Shown: positions 1-28,582, counted from the stretch's first letter. The stretch: 64,000 nucleotides of DNA from Maylandia zebra (GCF_041146795.1 NC_135167.1:1462454-1526453); one strand, 5' to 3'. Notes: generated from the sequence alone by a model not told the origin. A program made the numbers and translations.

Positions 1-356
1 AAGTTATAATCCCCATAATACGCCCCAAAAATACAACGTAAGACGGGGAAATATTGATTCTCCATGAAATTAAAAAATAACATTATTTAAACTGACTTAC
101 AGACTGCTTCAGTATACTTAATATAAAGATCACATGGAGAGTGCTCCATGAAAGACCTGTGCGCAGTTTACGTGGTGGAATCGAACTCAGGACCTTCTTG
201 TTGTGAGGTAACAGTGCTACCCACTGTTCCACTGTGCCGTACTATTATGCTATTAGCAAATTAGCATTTTGCTAGAGAACATTTTTAAAGAACTTTTTTT
301 TTCTGCACTATCTGGTCGTTAAGTCTGACGTCACTAGCCGTGTCTGGGCCTAAACA
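1..356. other. Intergenic, no gene seen
   Basis: No coding exon is recognised here. Around 170-240 there is a short stretch (cgaactcaggaccttcttg, then cagtgctacccactg) that resembles a piece of a common fish interspersed repeat. Its family is not certain. The rest is AT-rich sequence without clear structure. Confidence 0.4.
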
Positions 357-570
357 GGGATAGCTCAGTAGGTAGAGTGGTTGCCCCATGATCGGAAGGT
401 CGGGGGTTCGATTCCCCTTAACAGCTACCCTGAGGTACCCCTGAGCAAGGTACCGTCCCTACACACTGCTCCCCGGGCGCCCAATGGCTGCCCACTGCTT
501 CACTGAGTGAATGGGTTAAATGCAGAAAGGAATTTCCCTACGGGGCTCAATAAAGTACAATAAAGTACAC
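357..570 (+). repeat. tRNA-derived SINE (family A)
   Basis: The head looks like a tRNA gene: an A-box-like stretch (tagctcagtaggtagag) is followed about 30 nt later by a B box (GGTTCGATTCC). The body continues well beyond tRNA length and ends in two copies of the short repeat caataaagta. The would-be acceptor stem does not pair, so this is a pol III retroposon and not a working tRNA gene. The body differs from the SINE copies at 2.8 and 8.9 kb, so it is another family. The family name is not assigned. Confidence 0.75.
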
Positions 571-2831
571 ACTTTCTTCTTCTTCTAAACTCCGCTGCAG
601 GTCCATATATCAAACGATCACTATGGCATTACTGAGAGTTGAAAAACTGTCTAAAGTCTTTCATCTTTAATAAAATGATCAGCGTTCTGCTCTACCAGGT
701 GTAACAACTGAGTTTAACATCCAGGCATCCATGAAAACGGAATTTATGACATTTAACGGAGTTAGAAGTTAGCAGGGAGTTAGCTCGCTAGCTTCTATCT
801 AAATACAATATAGCATGTCCTGACTGCGGGGTTTTGGAAACAAATTCAAACGTACAGCTTTCTTATCACTTCCAGCATAAATGAAGACAGAAAACTAAAC
901 AGCAGTGATGTTTGTAGGGTTACTGAAGTTGGGCTAGCTGGTATATAATGATGTGCTACGTGACCGCTAGCGACACAGCTATGTTAGCATAATATAAACA
1001 AGCTAACTTTTTTCCCACTCGATAAAAGTTACCGTGAGTGTTCTCGGTGGTCAGGAACAAATGTAATCGCATGGCAGGATGCTGTAAAAGGACCAAACTT
1101 CAGCCAGGAGAACAACTGAGATAATCCATCCACAATACGAGGTTAGTCATTCATATACTGCTGCATGGGCTGGGCTGTAGTTACATCCTAAGGTTTTAAA
1201 AACTGAGCTTAAATAAATGATTAGCAGTAATAAAAGCCGAGGGAGGTCAACAGTGGTCGCTGACTGTTTTAGGAGCTTTTTGAGATCAAATAGAAGAAAA
1301 TACATAACATTAAACATGTTAACAACACAAAAGCCATATTAAACGCAGACTACTTTAGGCCCGGAAGTAGGATTCGTCGTGTCATCACTGAACGACCGGA
1401 TAGTTTTACATTCATGCATCACATTTGTTGGCATTTTCCCGCCTGTAGCTGGCCTGCTGCAACTAAAAGCTATAAATCCAGTGAGCTGACGGGCACGCCC
1501 GCCTCGCACAGCAGCAGGTTACAGTCAGACCGGTCGAGCGTCTGTGAAATGCTGTCAAACATCCCCTTCACTGTTTATCTTTTCATCTATTTAATTATTC
1601 TTCCTTCTAGGACGCGAGACGTATGCAGGTCAGCAGAGTTACGGTAAGAGCAAAACAAAGAGCAGCGGGAAATCTTCCCAAACTTCCAGAGACACCTTCA
1701 TGGGTTTTTGGCAGCATGAAGAAGAGGAAGAAGCTAAAAAAACACCACCTTTAATCTTCCTGCTTCCCTGAGATTTGAGATAATTAATAATCTTTATTAT
1801 TAGTCAGCAGAAGCTGCAGCAGCACAGCGTGCGACTCTGCAGGCCTCCTTCACTCATTCTCCACTTAGTTTTTATTTCATGCTGTTTATCTGAAGCCGAG
1901 TCATGTCCTGCTTTGTTTTCTGTCACACTTCATGAAGCTCTTCTTTTATTTTGTCACTTGGCTTCTTTCCAGTTTTGGCTGCTTTAACGCAGGAATTTCT
2001 CAACTTTTGTGGTGAATAAAGTCTCAGTTTGTGTTTTGGTGTCTAAGAACAGGAAAGCTGTGCAGTGTGTTTTAGGATCCATGAAACACTGAGCGTAAAG
2101 CAAAAGCACAAAGGATCGTGGTGCGCTGAGGCCGACCTGTGCGCGTTAAACAAATCACCTACTGAAGACTCTTACATCTCTAACAGCTGCACCTACAGTT
2201 CACATGACGCCAGCCCATGTGAACCTTGTGTGCATGTTATCATGTTCTCTGGGAGTCAGTGATAGAGCGCCCTGCAGCTCTATGAGGGGACTCGGCCCTT
2301 TCCTCAAAGTGAGCGTCAGGCTGAAGGAGGTTCTGCAGAAGCACGAGCGCACGACGTCACAGCACAACTTAAAGGAAAGAAACTGTAGGCGATCAAAATA
2401 TTAGTACCGGTAGTAGTATTTAAAAATGTCAACTCTGCAAGTGATCAAACGCTCAGGGACACATTAATATTAAAAGATATACATCAAGTAGTGTTTAATT
2501 ACATCTTTCACAAAGTGGATGCACCCTCATAAATTTAGAGTTAATTCATTAAAAATAAATAGCAATGAGTTTTATGTAAACTACCAGGCAAAGGTTTGAA
2601 CTCACCGTATCATTCAATGGTTTTTCTTTATGTTCATAAAATGAAATTTCATAAACAAAAACCTGTGAAATATCATGTTTTACATTTCAGAGTTCTTAAG
2701 AATAGCTGCCCTTTGCTTTGCACACTCTTGGCATTCTCTCCATATATGATCATAGACATGTTCATTTATTTCCAATATTGATCAGATTAGACGTGTGACA
2801 GCTGATGATTAGCCGGCTAAAGATAACAGTA
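571..2831. other. Intergenic, no confident gene
   Basis: No exon was recognised on either strand. An AATAAA hexamer at 2015-2020, followed by GT-rich sequence (gtttgtgttttggtg), would suit the 3' end of an unknown plus-strand transcript. No coding sequence could be attached to it. The short open frames here show no family resemblance. Confidence 0.35.
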
Positions 2832-3085
2832 GGGGCCATCGTAGCTCAAGAGTTGGGAGGTCGTCGTGTAATCGGAAGGTTGCCGGTTCGAGCCCCGGCT
2901 CGGACAGCCTCGGTCGTTGTGTCCTTGGGCAAGACACTTCACCCGTTGCCTACTGGTGGTGGTCAGAGGGCCCGGTGGCGCCAGTGTCCGGCAGCCTCGC
3001 CTCTGTCAGTGCGCCCCAGGGTGGCTGTGGCTACAATGTAGCTGCCATCACCAGTGTGTGAATGAGTGTGTGGATGACTGGAGGT
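2832..3085 (+). repeat. tRNA-derived SINE (family B), 3'-truncated
   Basis: The head has a promoter-like A box (gtagctcaagagttggg) and a perfect B box (GGTTCGAGCCCC). It shares nearly its whole body, including the segments ccttgggcaagacacttcac and tggtggtggtcagagg, with the copy at 8945-9270. The tail seen in that copy (aaagcgctatataaata) is missing, so this copy is truncated. The tRNA-related head plus unrelated body is diagnostic of a SINE. It may belong to the AFC/ROn-like cichlid group, but that name is a guess. Confidence 0.8.
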
Positions 3086-3829
3086 TCCATTTGTAATATT
3101 ACGTTTATGAACTAGTGGTTTTATATATAACACGTTTAAAATATTTCGTGGATTCATCTTATTATTATTATTATTTTTTATTAGGAGTTGGAGGTATTTG
3201 CATTTTTTAAAGGTGATGGCTGTGATAAAGTTTTGACTTTATATGACAGAACAACAACAAAGAGTGTGAAGGAAACTTTTCTTGCTGTTGTGCAATATTA
3301 AATTATGTTTAACTCGTCCTTGCAGAAAGAAACATAAGAGGTTCCTGATAACATCGACTCGGCAGAGCGACGCTCAACAACACAAACACCGCCCCACACC
3401 AGGGACACAACACAACAGCTGAGTCATTCAAACCCTGACGTGATGGTGTTTAAAGAGAAGTGGTATCTCATCTCATGTGTGTCTTAATCACGCTTTCTTG
3501 CTAAGTCGTTCTGTGACTCAAGCGTTCAAATGAAAGTCACTCCCAGCGAGAAACACTGTAAATGTATTTTACTGTAAACAGGACAGAAGTGCCGATGCCA
3601 TAAACCTGAAGGTCGGGACTGTCTTGATCTGGGTCAGTGATCTGAGCTGAGTGAAACAAGCCTGACTGTGCAGAGACTGCTGCAGCTCACAAACGTGCAC
3701 GAGCAGCTCTGGCGAGGACGCGTGATGGCCAAACGCTGCTTCAGTCACAAACATCAAAGTTCTTTTTATACCTTCAAACATCTTTCAGCGTCTTCAAACT
3801 TTTGTCATGTACATGCTTCAGTTAGCTGA

Positions 3830-3985
3830 TAGGGAGCCAACAATCATTTGACCCCCTATCAGCAAGCACCTGGCGACAGTGGGAAGGAAAAACTCCCTTT
3901 TAACAGGAAGAAACCTCCGGCAGAACCAGGCTCGGGGAGGGGCGGGGCCATCTGCTGCGACCGGTTGGAGGGGAGGGGTCAGTCG
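3830..3985 (-). repeat. LINE 3'-region fragment (L2/CR1-type), reverse copy
   Basis: The reverse complement of this stretch matches the plus-strand copy at 60605-60810. Shared segments include ttcttcctgttaaaaggg, gagtttttccttcccactgtc, and the region around ttgctgataggggg. The pairing of two diverged copies shows an interspersed repeat. The better copy ends in a LINE-like tail with attgaatt repeats. Only the internal portion survives here. Confidence 0.6.
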
Positions 3986-4978
3986 ACCTAAAAACAGAGC
4001 CACTAACGTTGTTTGGATTATTCTAGCCTTTATGTTTTAAAAGCATCTCGATTTAGTCGTTTTTCCCTCAGCCGCCTGACACAAACGTGAAAATGCTGCC
4101 TGTCGTCTTTGTGTTGTCACACTCGGCTGTACAGATGAGTACAGATGTCTGATAGAGACGTCACCTGATGTACTCTAATAAACTCTATTATATAAAGCAA
4201 GATGTAAGAATCAGACACCAGCTGTTAAAAACAGAATCTTCAAATAATGATTCCAGATGTTTACGTTCATTTAATCCCTGAAAACGTGAACGGCTCTGCT
4301 CCTGCTCGGCTCCGACATCGGGACGTTCATTGGCTGCAGCGAGCAGAAGGAAACTTTCTGCACCTTTAACCTCCTAAGACCCGAACTCTTTCATTGCATG
4401 CATTTCATACACACATACATTCATCGAGTCCCAAAGAATTACCTGATTTTTTTGGTTTTGAACCTGATTTTTGTTTCTGAGAAAAATGAGATCCACATGA
4501 GAGGACATTTGTTTCAAATTTTGATAGAACAGCGGCAACATTTTGTGTTTTAGTCTAAAGGTTAAGAGAGAATCCAGCCCGTGGTTTTTAGGAGCAATGA
4601 TCATCTCAGCCATGTTACTGTGACTGAAAACGAGACACAGGTCACACTGATGGTCGTATGAACTGGATGAAAAGTGAGGAGGCGGTACATGTCCTCTGAG
4701 TCCACGTCCCCTCATGAACTTTTCCACAGCTTCACAGAAAAACAGACGGCTGAATAAAAACTGTCCTGAATGCTGTCAAGCAGGTTTTCCTGCGAGTTAC
4801 CTGTGCAGCCGTCACGACATCAGACTCAAAATGCTTCCAATCTTTCCCACGACCCACACGGGATCTCCTCCCCTGGTAAAATCAGCAGAGCAGACACGGC
4901 TGATGTGTGCAGCTGTGTGTCCACGGGACAACGGCTGCTGAGGTTAATGAGGGTCGACACCAATAACAGGCCAATGAT

Positions 4979-4984
4979 TTTATT
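4979..4984 (-). terminator. Polyadenylation signal of pop4
   Basis: The minus strand reads AATAAA here, about 395 nt downstream of the pop4 stop codon. It is the nearest canonical hexamer on the coding strand found by eye, and gives a 3' UTR of about 0.4 kb. Confidence 0.5.
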
Positions 4985-5377
4985 CTGTTTAAATGAAACA
5001 AAGAAAACTTTGTGTCAACGTCAGATAAAACTCAGATCGGCTCGCAGCAGGAACGCCGGGATCAGTTTACAGGAAGCGTTCCATTTCTTTAATCCCGGCG
5101 CTCTGCACAGGCGGCGAGCGTCTGCACTCAGCTTCTCACAGGTATGGTGACGCCAAATCAGCTGCAGGGTTTACATAACAGTTCCTATAACAGCAGATGG
5201 GGGAGGCGGCGTCTCTCTGACTGCACACCTGCAGCTTTGTGTGAGACACCTCAGTCCAAACCTCAGTTTTTCCTCGAGCTTTGTGAAGCTGGAGTGGAGC
5301 CGAGGTGTGCGCATTTACTCTGGCCGTCGCTGGCTGCAGCTCCTGCGACGGCCTGTGGGAGCGGCAGCTGTAAGCTC

Positions 5378-8142
5378 TCACAGGTCGATGGTTCCTTTCA
5401 CTTTGAACTTCTTGGCGGCGCGTTCGCCGGCTCGATACTCAAACTTGCTGCCGTAGATGTGCGAGACGAAGCCGTTGATCTCCACTGCAAACACGCTGTT
5501 CCTCTTTGGGATCACTGAGGGGCCGAAGCAGGAAACCACGTTTAAATCTGATGAAGCAGATTCATTACTGCACACGCACCTTCACTTCCTGTCTTCAGCC
5601 GTAACACATCCTCTTCCAGACCACATTCAAACAATTACACCATCGTATTCATCTGTAACAGTCAGCCCGCCACTGTGTGTCACTGACTCACATCCACACA
5701 AACCAACACACGGAGAGACTCACACACTCCTAACCTTTCAGTTTGTCGTCTCTGGTGATGATCTTGAAGACGTGTTTGAACTCTTGCAGCAGAATCCCAG
5801 ACGTCCCCACATAAGACGGACACTTGGACCGCACCACTGCAGCGAGGACAAGAACAGACTGTCATGTTGCACGAGCCTGCACGCGTGTTAGTAGGTTTCA
5901 GTCTCTGCAGCAGCAGGAAAACCAGGAGCTGGGGGGGCTGCAAAGAGGCTTGCAGTGAGCAGCTCAAACAGTTCAAACATGCTGCTGCAGTAAATACTAC
6001 GGTATATCAATTTAAACTTCCAGATGATTTCATGCTAAGCATCAAAACTGACTCGGCCTGTTTGGAGAGTAAAGAAGGAAACCAGGAGCTTCAGGTACCA
6101 CAGCGAGCGCGCTCACAGCTGTTCACGCGGTTATGAACATCTGAGAACAACAATGTTCCTGAGAAGACTCGTGTCCTCAGGAAAGCAGTGAGTTTAAAGA
6201 GCACTTCCAGAGGAGGCCAGCACTCTTATGTCCTCTCGAGGCTCCAGAGGTCAGCACTCTTATGTCCTCTCGAGGCTCCAGAGGTCAGCACCTCTGGGAC
6301 TCATGGCGCTCGGAGAGGAGCAGACTTACTGACGTGAACGAGGCCAAAAGTCGACTTAACCACAAACTTCATTTCAGACCAAAACGATGACTGGGGATGG
6401 CACAGGACGCCTGGAACACTGACTTTACATTCCTGAGTTTTCTGCTACAAATGAAAGAAGACGAAGAAGAAGAGTACCTGTGAGGATGGCTCCGTGGAAA
6501 TCCGCCTTCAGGAGCTTCTGCTGCACGACCTGTGGATTGCTGTGAAAACATCAGGATGAGGACTCAGCGAGAGCAGGACAAACATCTGGACAAGCAGCTG
6601 TCGAGGACGCCGATTTACCTCGTTGGCTTCAATCCCCCGCACAGGTCGATGATGTACCGTCTCCAGAGTTCATGCAGAGGAAGGAAAAGCTCGTATCTGC
6701 AGCGAGGAGGACAAAGACAGTGATGCAGGAGGAGGAGCAGGTGGAGGAGCAGGTGGAGGGTTTCTCACCAACCTCTGGTGTTCAGGCTTGATCTGGAAGA
6801 CCTTCAGCTCCCTCTTCTGCCGTGCGTTCAGCCCTCGGGCCTTGGCGCTCTTCCTCCGCTCCTTCTTGGGCCGGCGGTAGCCGAGGATCACGGCTTTATG
6901 CCTCAGCATGTTCTGCAGGTCGTGGCGTCTGGGCTGCTGAATGCTGTTCTTCAGGAACGCCTCGGTGAAGGCCTTCGCTTTGAAGCTGCTCTGAGGCTGA
7001 CAAAGATATTTGACGTCAGGTGATTATTAAAGAGTCACGAGGCAAACGGCGTGTTTGGCAGAGCCAGCACGAGTGAAGTCATCGCTCAGCACAGAACATG
7101 AAGGACAGTTTGCTGACTTTTATCTAAAGGACGGCTACTGGCTGTCCCATTAAATCCTGAGGGCGGAGCTACAAAACCTCCTCGCTTTCTTCAGACAGCG
7201 TGTGGATGAAACACCCGAGCGTCCGCTTACCTCAACACCAAGAACGTCCACCAGCTCACGAGGAATAGGGGCTCGAACCAGACCTTCTGTGGAGAGGACA
7301 CAGACACGCGTCACTGAGGCGCTGAAGCACACAGAGGGGCGGGAACGACAGAGGACACGCCTCGGGGGGGGGGGGGGGGGGGGGGGAAGAGTAATGGACG
7401 CATATAAAAATGTTTGACTAAAATAAAAAGATGAAGCCAGTTTGGCAAACCTTTGATTCCTTCATGAATCAGGTAACTCGAGCGTCTAACCCGCCCACTT
7501 TCTCACGATGCCGTGGGATTTTATTTTTATAAAAGGTGACCTGTGACCTGACTGAATCCACAGGTGGAGACGTTCAGGAAACGTTCCTGTAAAAGGTGGA
7601 GCTCACCTCCCTGCAGTTACATAAAACAGGTTTAGTCCAATTTCGCTGTGACAGTCCGTTTAGCCTGTGATGTAATCACACCTGTCACACCTGGAGGCTG
7701 ACGAGTGGATGATAGCAGGGAGGAACACGCAGACCCTCCTCCGCTCCACACACAGGTGGAGACCCTCCTGACCTCCACCTCCTCCGCTGGTCGCAGCTGG
7801 AGCAGTTTTAGCTTCATTAGAGAAAAACATGAGTTTGGTTTTGATCCCGTAAATGTGAGGAGAGCTTTTTCCTCGGGGGCGGGGCTTCTGTGGTCAGCAC
7901 AGCTGCATTAAGGAGGAAATGGTGGATGTAAACACGTTGTTACAGGTCTCCACGTGCTACTCAAAAGTGATGACGTCACATTAATTACACGCGAGCCTCT
8001 CCTCAGGTAACACGCCCCTGCCCCCCCCCCCAGAGACGCAACCGACCGGACAGAAGCGAAGCTCGGACCGGAGGAGAGCCCCTCCTCCCACCGAGTCCGT
8101 GTCCAGGTGTGTGCTCACGCGCTCAGCTCACTCACCCTCCAT
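5378..8142 (-). CDS. pop4: Ribonuclease P/MRP protein subunit p29 (POP4)
   Basis: This encodes the p29 subunit of nuclear RNase P, which trims tRNA 5' leaders, and of RNase MRP, which acts in pre-rRNA processing. It binds the catalytic RNA in the nucleolus. Coding exons in transcript order are 8136-8142, 7231-7286, 6773-6996, 6619-6696, 6478-6539, 5735-5836 and 5378-5514. All boundaries are GT-AG, and the 666 nt give 221 aa, against about 220 in mammals. Recognisable blocks are GLNARQKREL with IKPEHQRYELFLPLHELW, KCPSYVGTSGILLQEFKHVF, and the C-terminus KKFKVKGTIDL, which is nearly identical to the vertebrate family. The basic N-terminal half precedes the Sm-like RNA-binding fold, roughly residues 115-215. 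Exon 1 carries only two full codons plus one base. The ATG at 8142-8140 is the family start. Confidence 0.95.
6218..6285. repeat. Two-copy 34-bp tandem duplication
   Basis: The unit beginning cagcactcttatgtcctctc occurs twice in immediate succession with almost no divergence, inside the pop4 intron between the exons at 5735-5836 and 6478-6539. It looks like a recent local duplication. No function is suggested. Confidence 0.8.
7364..7386 (+). repeat. Poly-G run, 23 nt
   Basis: This is an uninterrupted run of 23 G in the first pop4 intron, about 80 nt 5' of exon 2 in gene orientation (C-rich in the pre-mRNA). Such runs form quadruplexes in DNA and are prone to length error, so the exact count may reflect assembly as much as biology. 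Confidence 0.85.
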
Positions 8143-8944
8143 GGTCGCAGACCTGAGCCGATCTTCTCTGAGGATCGACGAAGAAACTCCACGACACGCG
8201 TGTTTTCAGCACTGCCCGGCTCACTTCCGCGTCGCTCTTCTTCGTCACGTATTTAGAGGATGAAGCGGCCGCTGGCGCGCGCACAGCGCCCCCTGCTGCT
8301 CAACGGTAAAAGTTCTCGGACATTTTTTCCGGTTATCGCAGTTTTATTTATTTTGTCTATTAAACTTAAATATTTCCTGTTTTTTTGTCATCTCGCTCGT
8401 TATTGTGAAAATATGACGTCACGGTCTCCGTTTTACCTCTGCATCAGCGGCTTTTCCTGTTTCTTAAAGCTCCGTTCGTCCTTCTCGTTCACTGATCTTG
8501 CTCCGTTTTTCTGCTGTGACACTTCCACAGAAACCTGCAGCAGATCTTTGTGGAGCTGGCAGCTGCTGAGTGTGGAGCAGATGTTTGAGAGCTTCAGCAG
8601 GAGGCAAACACTTCTGGTTTGCCTCCTGCTGTGAGACCCGAGGCCGGATCGCTTCCACACATTTGTTGTTCAGTCTCTGTGCGGACTGAAGCCCTCGTTG
8701 TTCATACGCAAACATTAAAGAGATTTAATAACAACAGAACTGCAGCAGAGGCTCTTTGTCCCGTTTTACTACATGCAGCTCTGTGAGAGCAGGTGGAGCT
8801 CACAGAGAGGGTGGAGGGGACGTTTACAGAAACACATCAGAGTTGGGAAAGCTGCAGGTAGATGCTGACTATGTTCAGACGCTTCCACCAGAAACTGATG
8901 CAGAAAAGAGCATTTTACAGGATCATTACAATAATAATTGTAAT
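8143..8944. other. pop4 5' flank and pop4-tpcn2 intergenic sequence
   Basis: The first ~130 nt upstream of the pop4 ATG are CpG-rich (cgcgtcgctcttcttcgtcacg, then gcggccgctggcgcgcgcac). This suits a TATA-less housekeeping promoter, though no transcript start can be fixed by eye. The rest is non-coding apart from the short hairpin at 8595-8631. The 124-codon open frame at 8260-8634 shows no family resemblance and is not called. Confidence 0.45.
8595..8631. repeat. Perfect 15-bp inverted repeat, 7-nt loop
   Basis: The arms cagcaggaggcaaac and gtttgcctcctgctg pair perfectly around the loop acttctg. It lies about 450 nt upstream of the pop4 ATG. The stem is too short for a usual pri-miRNA and no U-tract follows it. 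It could be a cruciform-forming palindrome or the relic of a small duplication. Confidence 0.75.
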
Positions 8945-9270
8945 GATCGTGGCTCAAGAGTTGGGCGTTCGCCTTGTAATCGGAAGGTTGCCGGTTCGAG
9001 CCCCGGCTTGGACAGTCTCGGTCGTTGTGTCCTTGGGCAAGACACTTCACCCGTTTCCTACTGGTGGTGGTCAGAGGGCCTGGTGGCGCCAGTGTCCGGC
9101 AGCCTCGCCTCTGTCAGTGCGCCCCAGGGTGGCTGTGGCTACAATGTAGCTGCCATCACCAGTGTGTGAATGTGTGTGTGAATGGGTGGATGACTGGATG
9201 TGTAAAGCGCTTTGGGGTCCTTAGGGACTAGTAAAGCGCTATATAAATACAGGCCGTTTACCATTTTACC
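8945..9270 (+). repeat. tRNA-derived SINE (family B), near full length
   Basis: A tRNA-like head has a B box (GGTTCGAGCCCC) and an A-box-like stretch (gtggctcaagagttggg). A long shared body follows, then the 3' tail with aagcgctttggggtcc and aaagcgctatataaata. The flanks hold imperfect candidate target duplications (ataattgtaatgat on the left, ataattgttattact on the right). It is the more complete copy of the element at 2832-3085 and lies between pop4 and tpcn2. Confidence 0.85.
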
Positions 9271-9394
9271 ATAATTGTTATTACTGAATAAGTGTCATGA
9301 GATTCAGAGGACATAAAAATATTGAGCTGGACACTACAGCGAGCTGATGGAGTGAACGGAAACACGAGAGACGTCTTTGAGTTTCAGAAAAATA

Positions 9395-9400
9395 TTTATT
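9395..9400 (-). terminator. Candidate distal polyadenylation signal of tpcn2
   Basis: AATAAA on the minus strand, about 1.6 kb past the tpcn2 stop. A second AATAAA on the same strand lies at 9662-9667. Either would give a long 3' UTR covering roughly 9.4-11.0 kb. The sequence cannot say which is used. Confidence 0.35.
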
Positions 9401-11012
9401 TCAAATCTGTTTCTGGGACATTCATACAAAAAGTGAGTTTTTCCCTTTTTACCCTCAGAGGTAGCAGCTCTGCACCACTAAACTCTCAGAACACGCTCGT
9501 CTAAAGCCGCGGCACGCCCTGAACGCCACATACAGCAGAAATCATGGCTCGGTCGTGTGTTTGTCCGACGTCAGGTTTCAGGGAAAACTCTGCGACGCTC
9601 AGCCTCGGGCCAGAAACACAGCAGAGATCAGATCTGGTGTCGTTCCAAGAAAAACAACTTTTTTATTTCCTGACAGACAAAAAGTCTCAGACAGGTCACT
9701 GCTTTCAGGTGTTTCCTGGTTTCTGGACAATTTGTCCTTCACATGAGGGGAAACCCCGCAAACGTGGCACCGACGAGTCGAACGAAGCGGAAACCTCTAA
9801 AGAACGACGCTGCAGCTCGGGCATGATGTCCTTCCTGTGCACACGGCAGCGCTTCTGTGTTAAACGTCTCGATGAACCCGAGCTGCAGGCGCCCAGTGAC
9901 TCCAGCCGACCTGCAACATTTTCCTCTGATGTGTCTGTCGCTGCTGATGACGAGGTCAGAGCAGGAAGTGAGGAAAGCTTCAGCAGCTCAGGCTGCGAGT
10001 GTCCACAGACGACACGCATCGCTAAGACAGTCAGGAAACACGGACCTGTGGGACGAGCCGGTCCCTGCAGCTCGCGTCTCTATGTGCAGATTAAGAGGGT
10101 TGTAAATAAACGTGCTCCCGTAGCTGCTGTGTATCCAGTTTGGCAGACGTCTCCCTCCTTTCTTAGAACAGATCTGAGACACTTGGACCTTCACAAAAAC
10201 CCGAGCACTGATGTTTCTGTCCACGCGTGGGGACATGGCGTCCTGACATCTCCACAGCTGGACTCACAGCAGAGATCAGCCCAGACGTCATCACCATCTG
10301 CTCGGCGTCTCGCAGTGATGGAGACATGTCTCCGTCTAATGTTTGGCTCAGAAAGAATAGAAAGACGTGCTTTTGTCAACCTGCAGTGATCTGTGATGTC
10401 ATCATCCTAACACGTGAAAGGTGTCAGCCTCTGGCTCCGCCCTGAACTCGATGAGTGAACAGCGCTGCAGAGCAGACGTGCGGTTTGTGTTTCCCTAAAG
10501 TGACCTCTGACCTGAGCCTGCGCGCGTCGGCGAGGATTTCACACTAAAGTCTGAAGTAAAGCTGAATGTGTGCGCTGCGTAACTCCGTCAGGTGGTTTCA
10601 GTCTGCAGAGAACGGAGACCCGCGTCTCCTGGAGGCTACAGCGCCGGTTTGATGAGACGGTGTTCTTGGATTTGATTGGCCGTTTGTCTGCATGCAAATC
10701 TGATGGACTCGCGCTGCCGTTGGGTCTGTGCTTTCAGCTCTGCTCAGCGCCGCTCCGGTCGGCCAATTAAAAGCCGCAGCTGCTCACGCTTCAGTTTGTT
10801 CTGGCAGCTTTTAAAGGCGAGCCGCAGCTTTTTGTGATTTCGGTTTGATTTAAATGAACGCAGGTGTTTCTCAGAACAGGACGGGACTGCAGGGCTTTGA
10901 CTTGGAAATACTCAGAAGTGGGATTCCCGCTGGACTCAGCGGACGTTTTGCATTTAATGTTTTACAGGAACTTAAAAATGAACTGGCGGCAGAGCCTCGC
11001 AGGGCGCCGCCG

Positions 11013-27207
<16,195 letters not shown>

Positions 27208-28582
27208 CCGGCTCAGATCAGAGTGTCGGAGTCCGTCCAAACTCCAGAACAACAACAAGAAGGCGCTCAAACAGAAAGCAGCGCAGCGTGCGGGAGGAAG
27301 TCCTCCTCCTCCTCCTCCTCCTCCTGCGCCAGTCAAGCTCCACCCACAGCACAGAGTCACGTGCTCAGAGCTGCCGGAGCAGGAAGCCAGCAACGAAAGT
27401 CAGGTTCGCTTTACCGCGTGGAGGTCATTAATCCACACAGATGAACTCACCTGGAGAAAAAGGGCGCGAGCGTCACAGTTACGTCACACGGAGACACGAA
27501 AACACTGTAAATAGTGATGGCGACAACAGGGAAAACTGGCGTTTCTGTTAAATGTGGGTCAAATCAAACGGATGAACTGGTTGGAGTCTGCACCTCTGAG
27601 ATTATTAATCTGATCCAGCTACATCAGCCACACCAGGGGTGTCAAAAATAAGGCCCAGGGGCCAAAATCAGCTCGAGTCCAGCCCGGCCCGCGGACAGCT
27701 TCAGGAAATATGAAGGAGGGCCAAAAAGTTTGGACCTTTAAATGTATTTTAAAAGGTTATTAAGCTTTTCTTGCTGCCACAGACTCACTATGAGCATTAC
27801 TAGTGAAGTAATACATAAACAGTTCATTCCACACAAAAGGACATTTTCTGTTTTCTACCATCGCAGCTCTGACCACACGTTTGTTGGATTTCTTATTTCG
27901 TCCCAAAGAGTCGTGCTGTCAGATTTCTTCATCGTGTATCTGAGACGTGTTCGGACATCTCGGGGATTAAACGTGTGTTTAAACGTCGGTACCAGAGCGT
28001 GCTGTATGTGGCTCAACGTGTAAAATCAGTTTGACATCTTTGGCCTAACACAGAATCCTGATATCAGTAATCTTTACTTTGTATTCATCATATTTATTTT
28101 GCCCTACTGAGATGAAAAACAAGATTATTTTTAGATAACCTAAGTGCATGAAAGAAACCTGTCACATTATTTATTTTCCCCCAAAGGTGATTAACTGATT
28201 TCATCATCGGCTCCTTGTAGTGGGCCTCGGCTCTCTTTCACTGCTCTGGGTAGAAATCTTTAGATTTAATCTCCGTGCAAAGTTTACGCACAGATTTTTA
28301 ATCACCATTACATCATCATCAGATAACGCCTCTGATGGTAGAAGAGTCACGTGACCCACACAAAGAAGCCAAGAACAGATTTAACAGGAAGTTGATAACT
28401 TCTTACGCTGGGCTCTTAGGCTTGGATGTTCCAGTGCAGACCGAGGAAGCCTGGCCTTGTTCAGCTTCATCTGCAGTACACCCCTCAGTAGTTTCAAGGC
28501 TTCTTTAACACAGTGTGATATTCATTTAGTAAATTATGGACACATCGAGATACATTTTTAGGACACGGCCATGTTGTGTCTG
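27208..28582. other. tpcn2 5' flank and tpcn2-nadsyn1 intergenic sequence
   Basis: Directly upstream of the tpcn2 ATG is a GC-rich stretch. At 27301-27325 it holds eight TCC repeats, so a 5' UTR reaching that far would contain (GGA)8, a possible two-tier quadruplex. At about 27632-27730, caggggtgtcaaaaataagg followed by ggcccgcgg resembles an end of a hAT-like repeat. A similar sequence occurs at 38157-38240. The 93-codon frame at 27742-28023 has no recognisable similarity. Confidence 0.45.

Noticed and set aside
357-432. Possible tRNA gene
   Set aside because: A and B boxes are present, but the acceptor arms do not pair and the sequence continues as a SINE body.
1414-1647. 77-codon plus-strand frame ending near a possible donor (ttacggtaagagc)
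   Set aside because: It is suggestive of a first exon, but no protein family, partner exon or transcript support can be seen.
8595-8631. Bacterial-type terminator or miRNA hairpin
   Set aside because: The organism is a vertebrate, no T-tract follows, and a 15-bp stem is too short for a normal pri-miRNA.
8260-8634. 124-codon plus-strand frame next to the pop4 promoter
   Set aside because: It has no family resemblance and no polyadenylation or splice context, and its membrane-like composition comes from T-rich DNA.
9544-10389. 281-codon plus-strand open frame
   Set aside because: It lies antisense to the probable tpcn2 3' UTR, has no recognisable domain, and its composition is like the surrounding DNA. 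I see no splice or promoter context.
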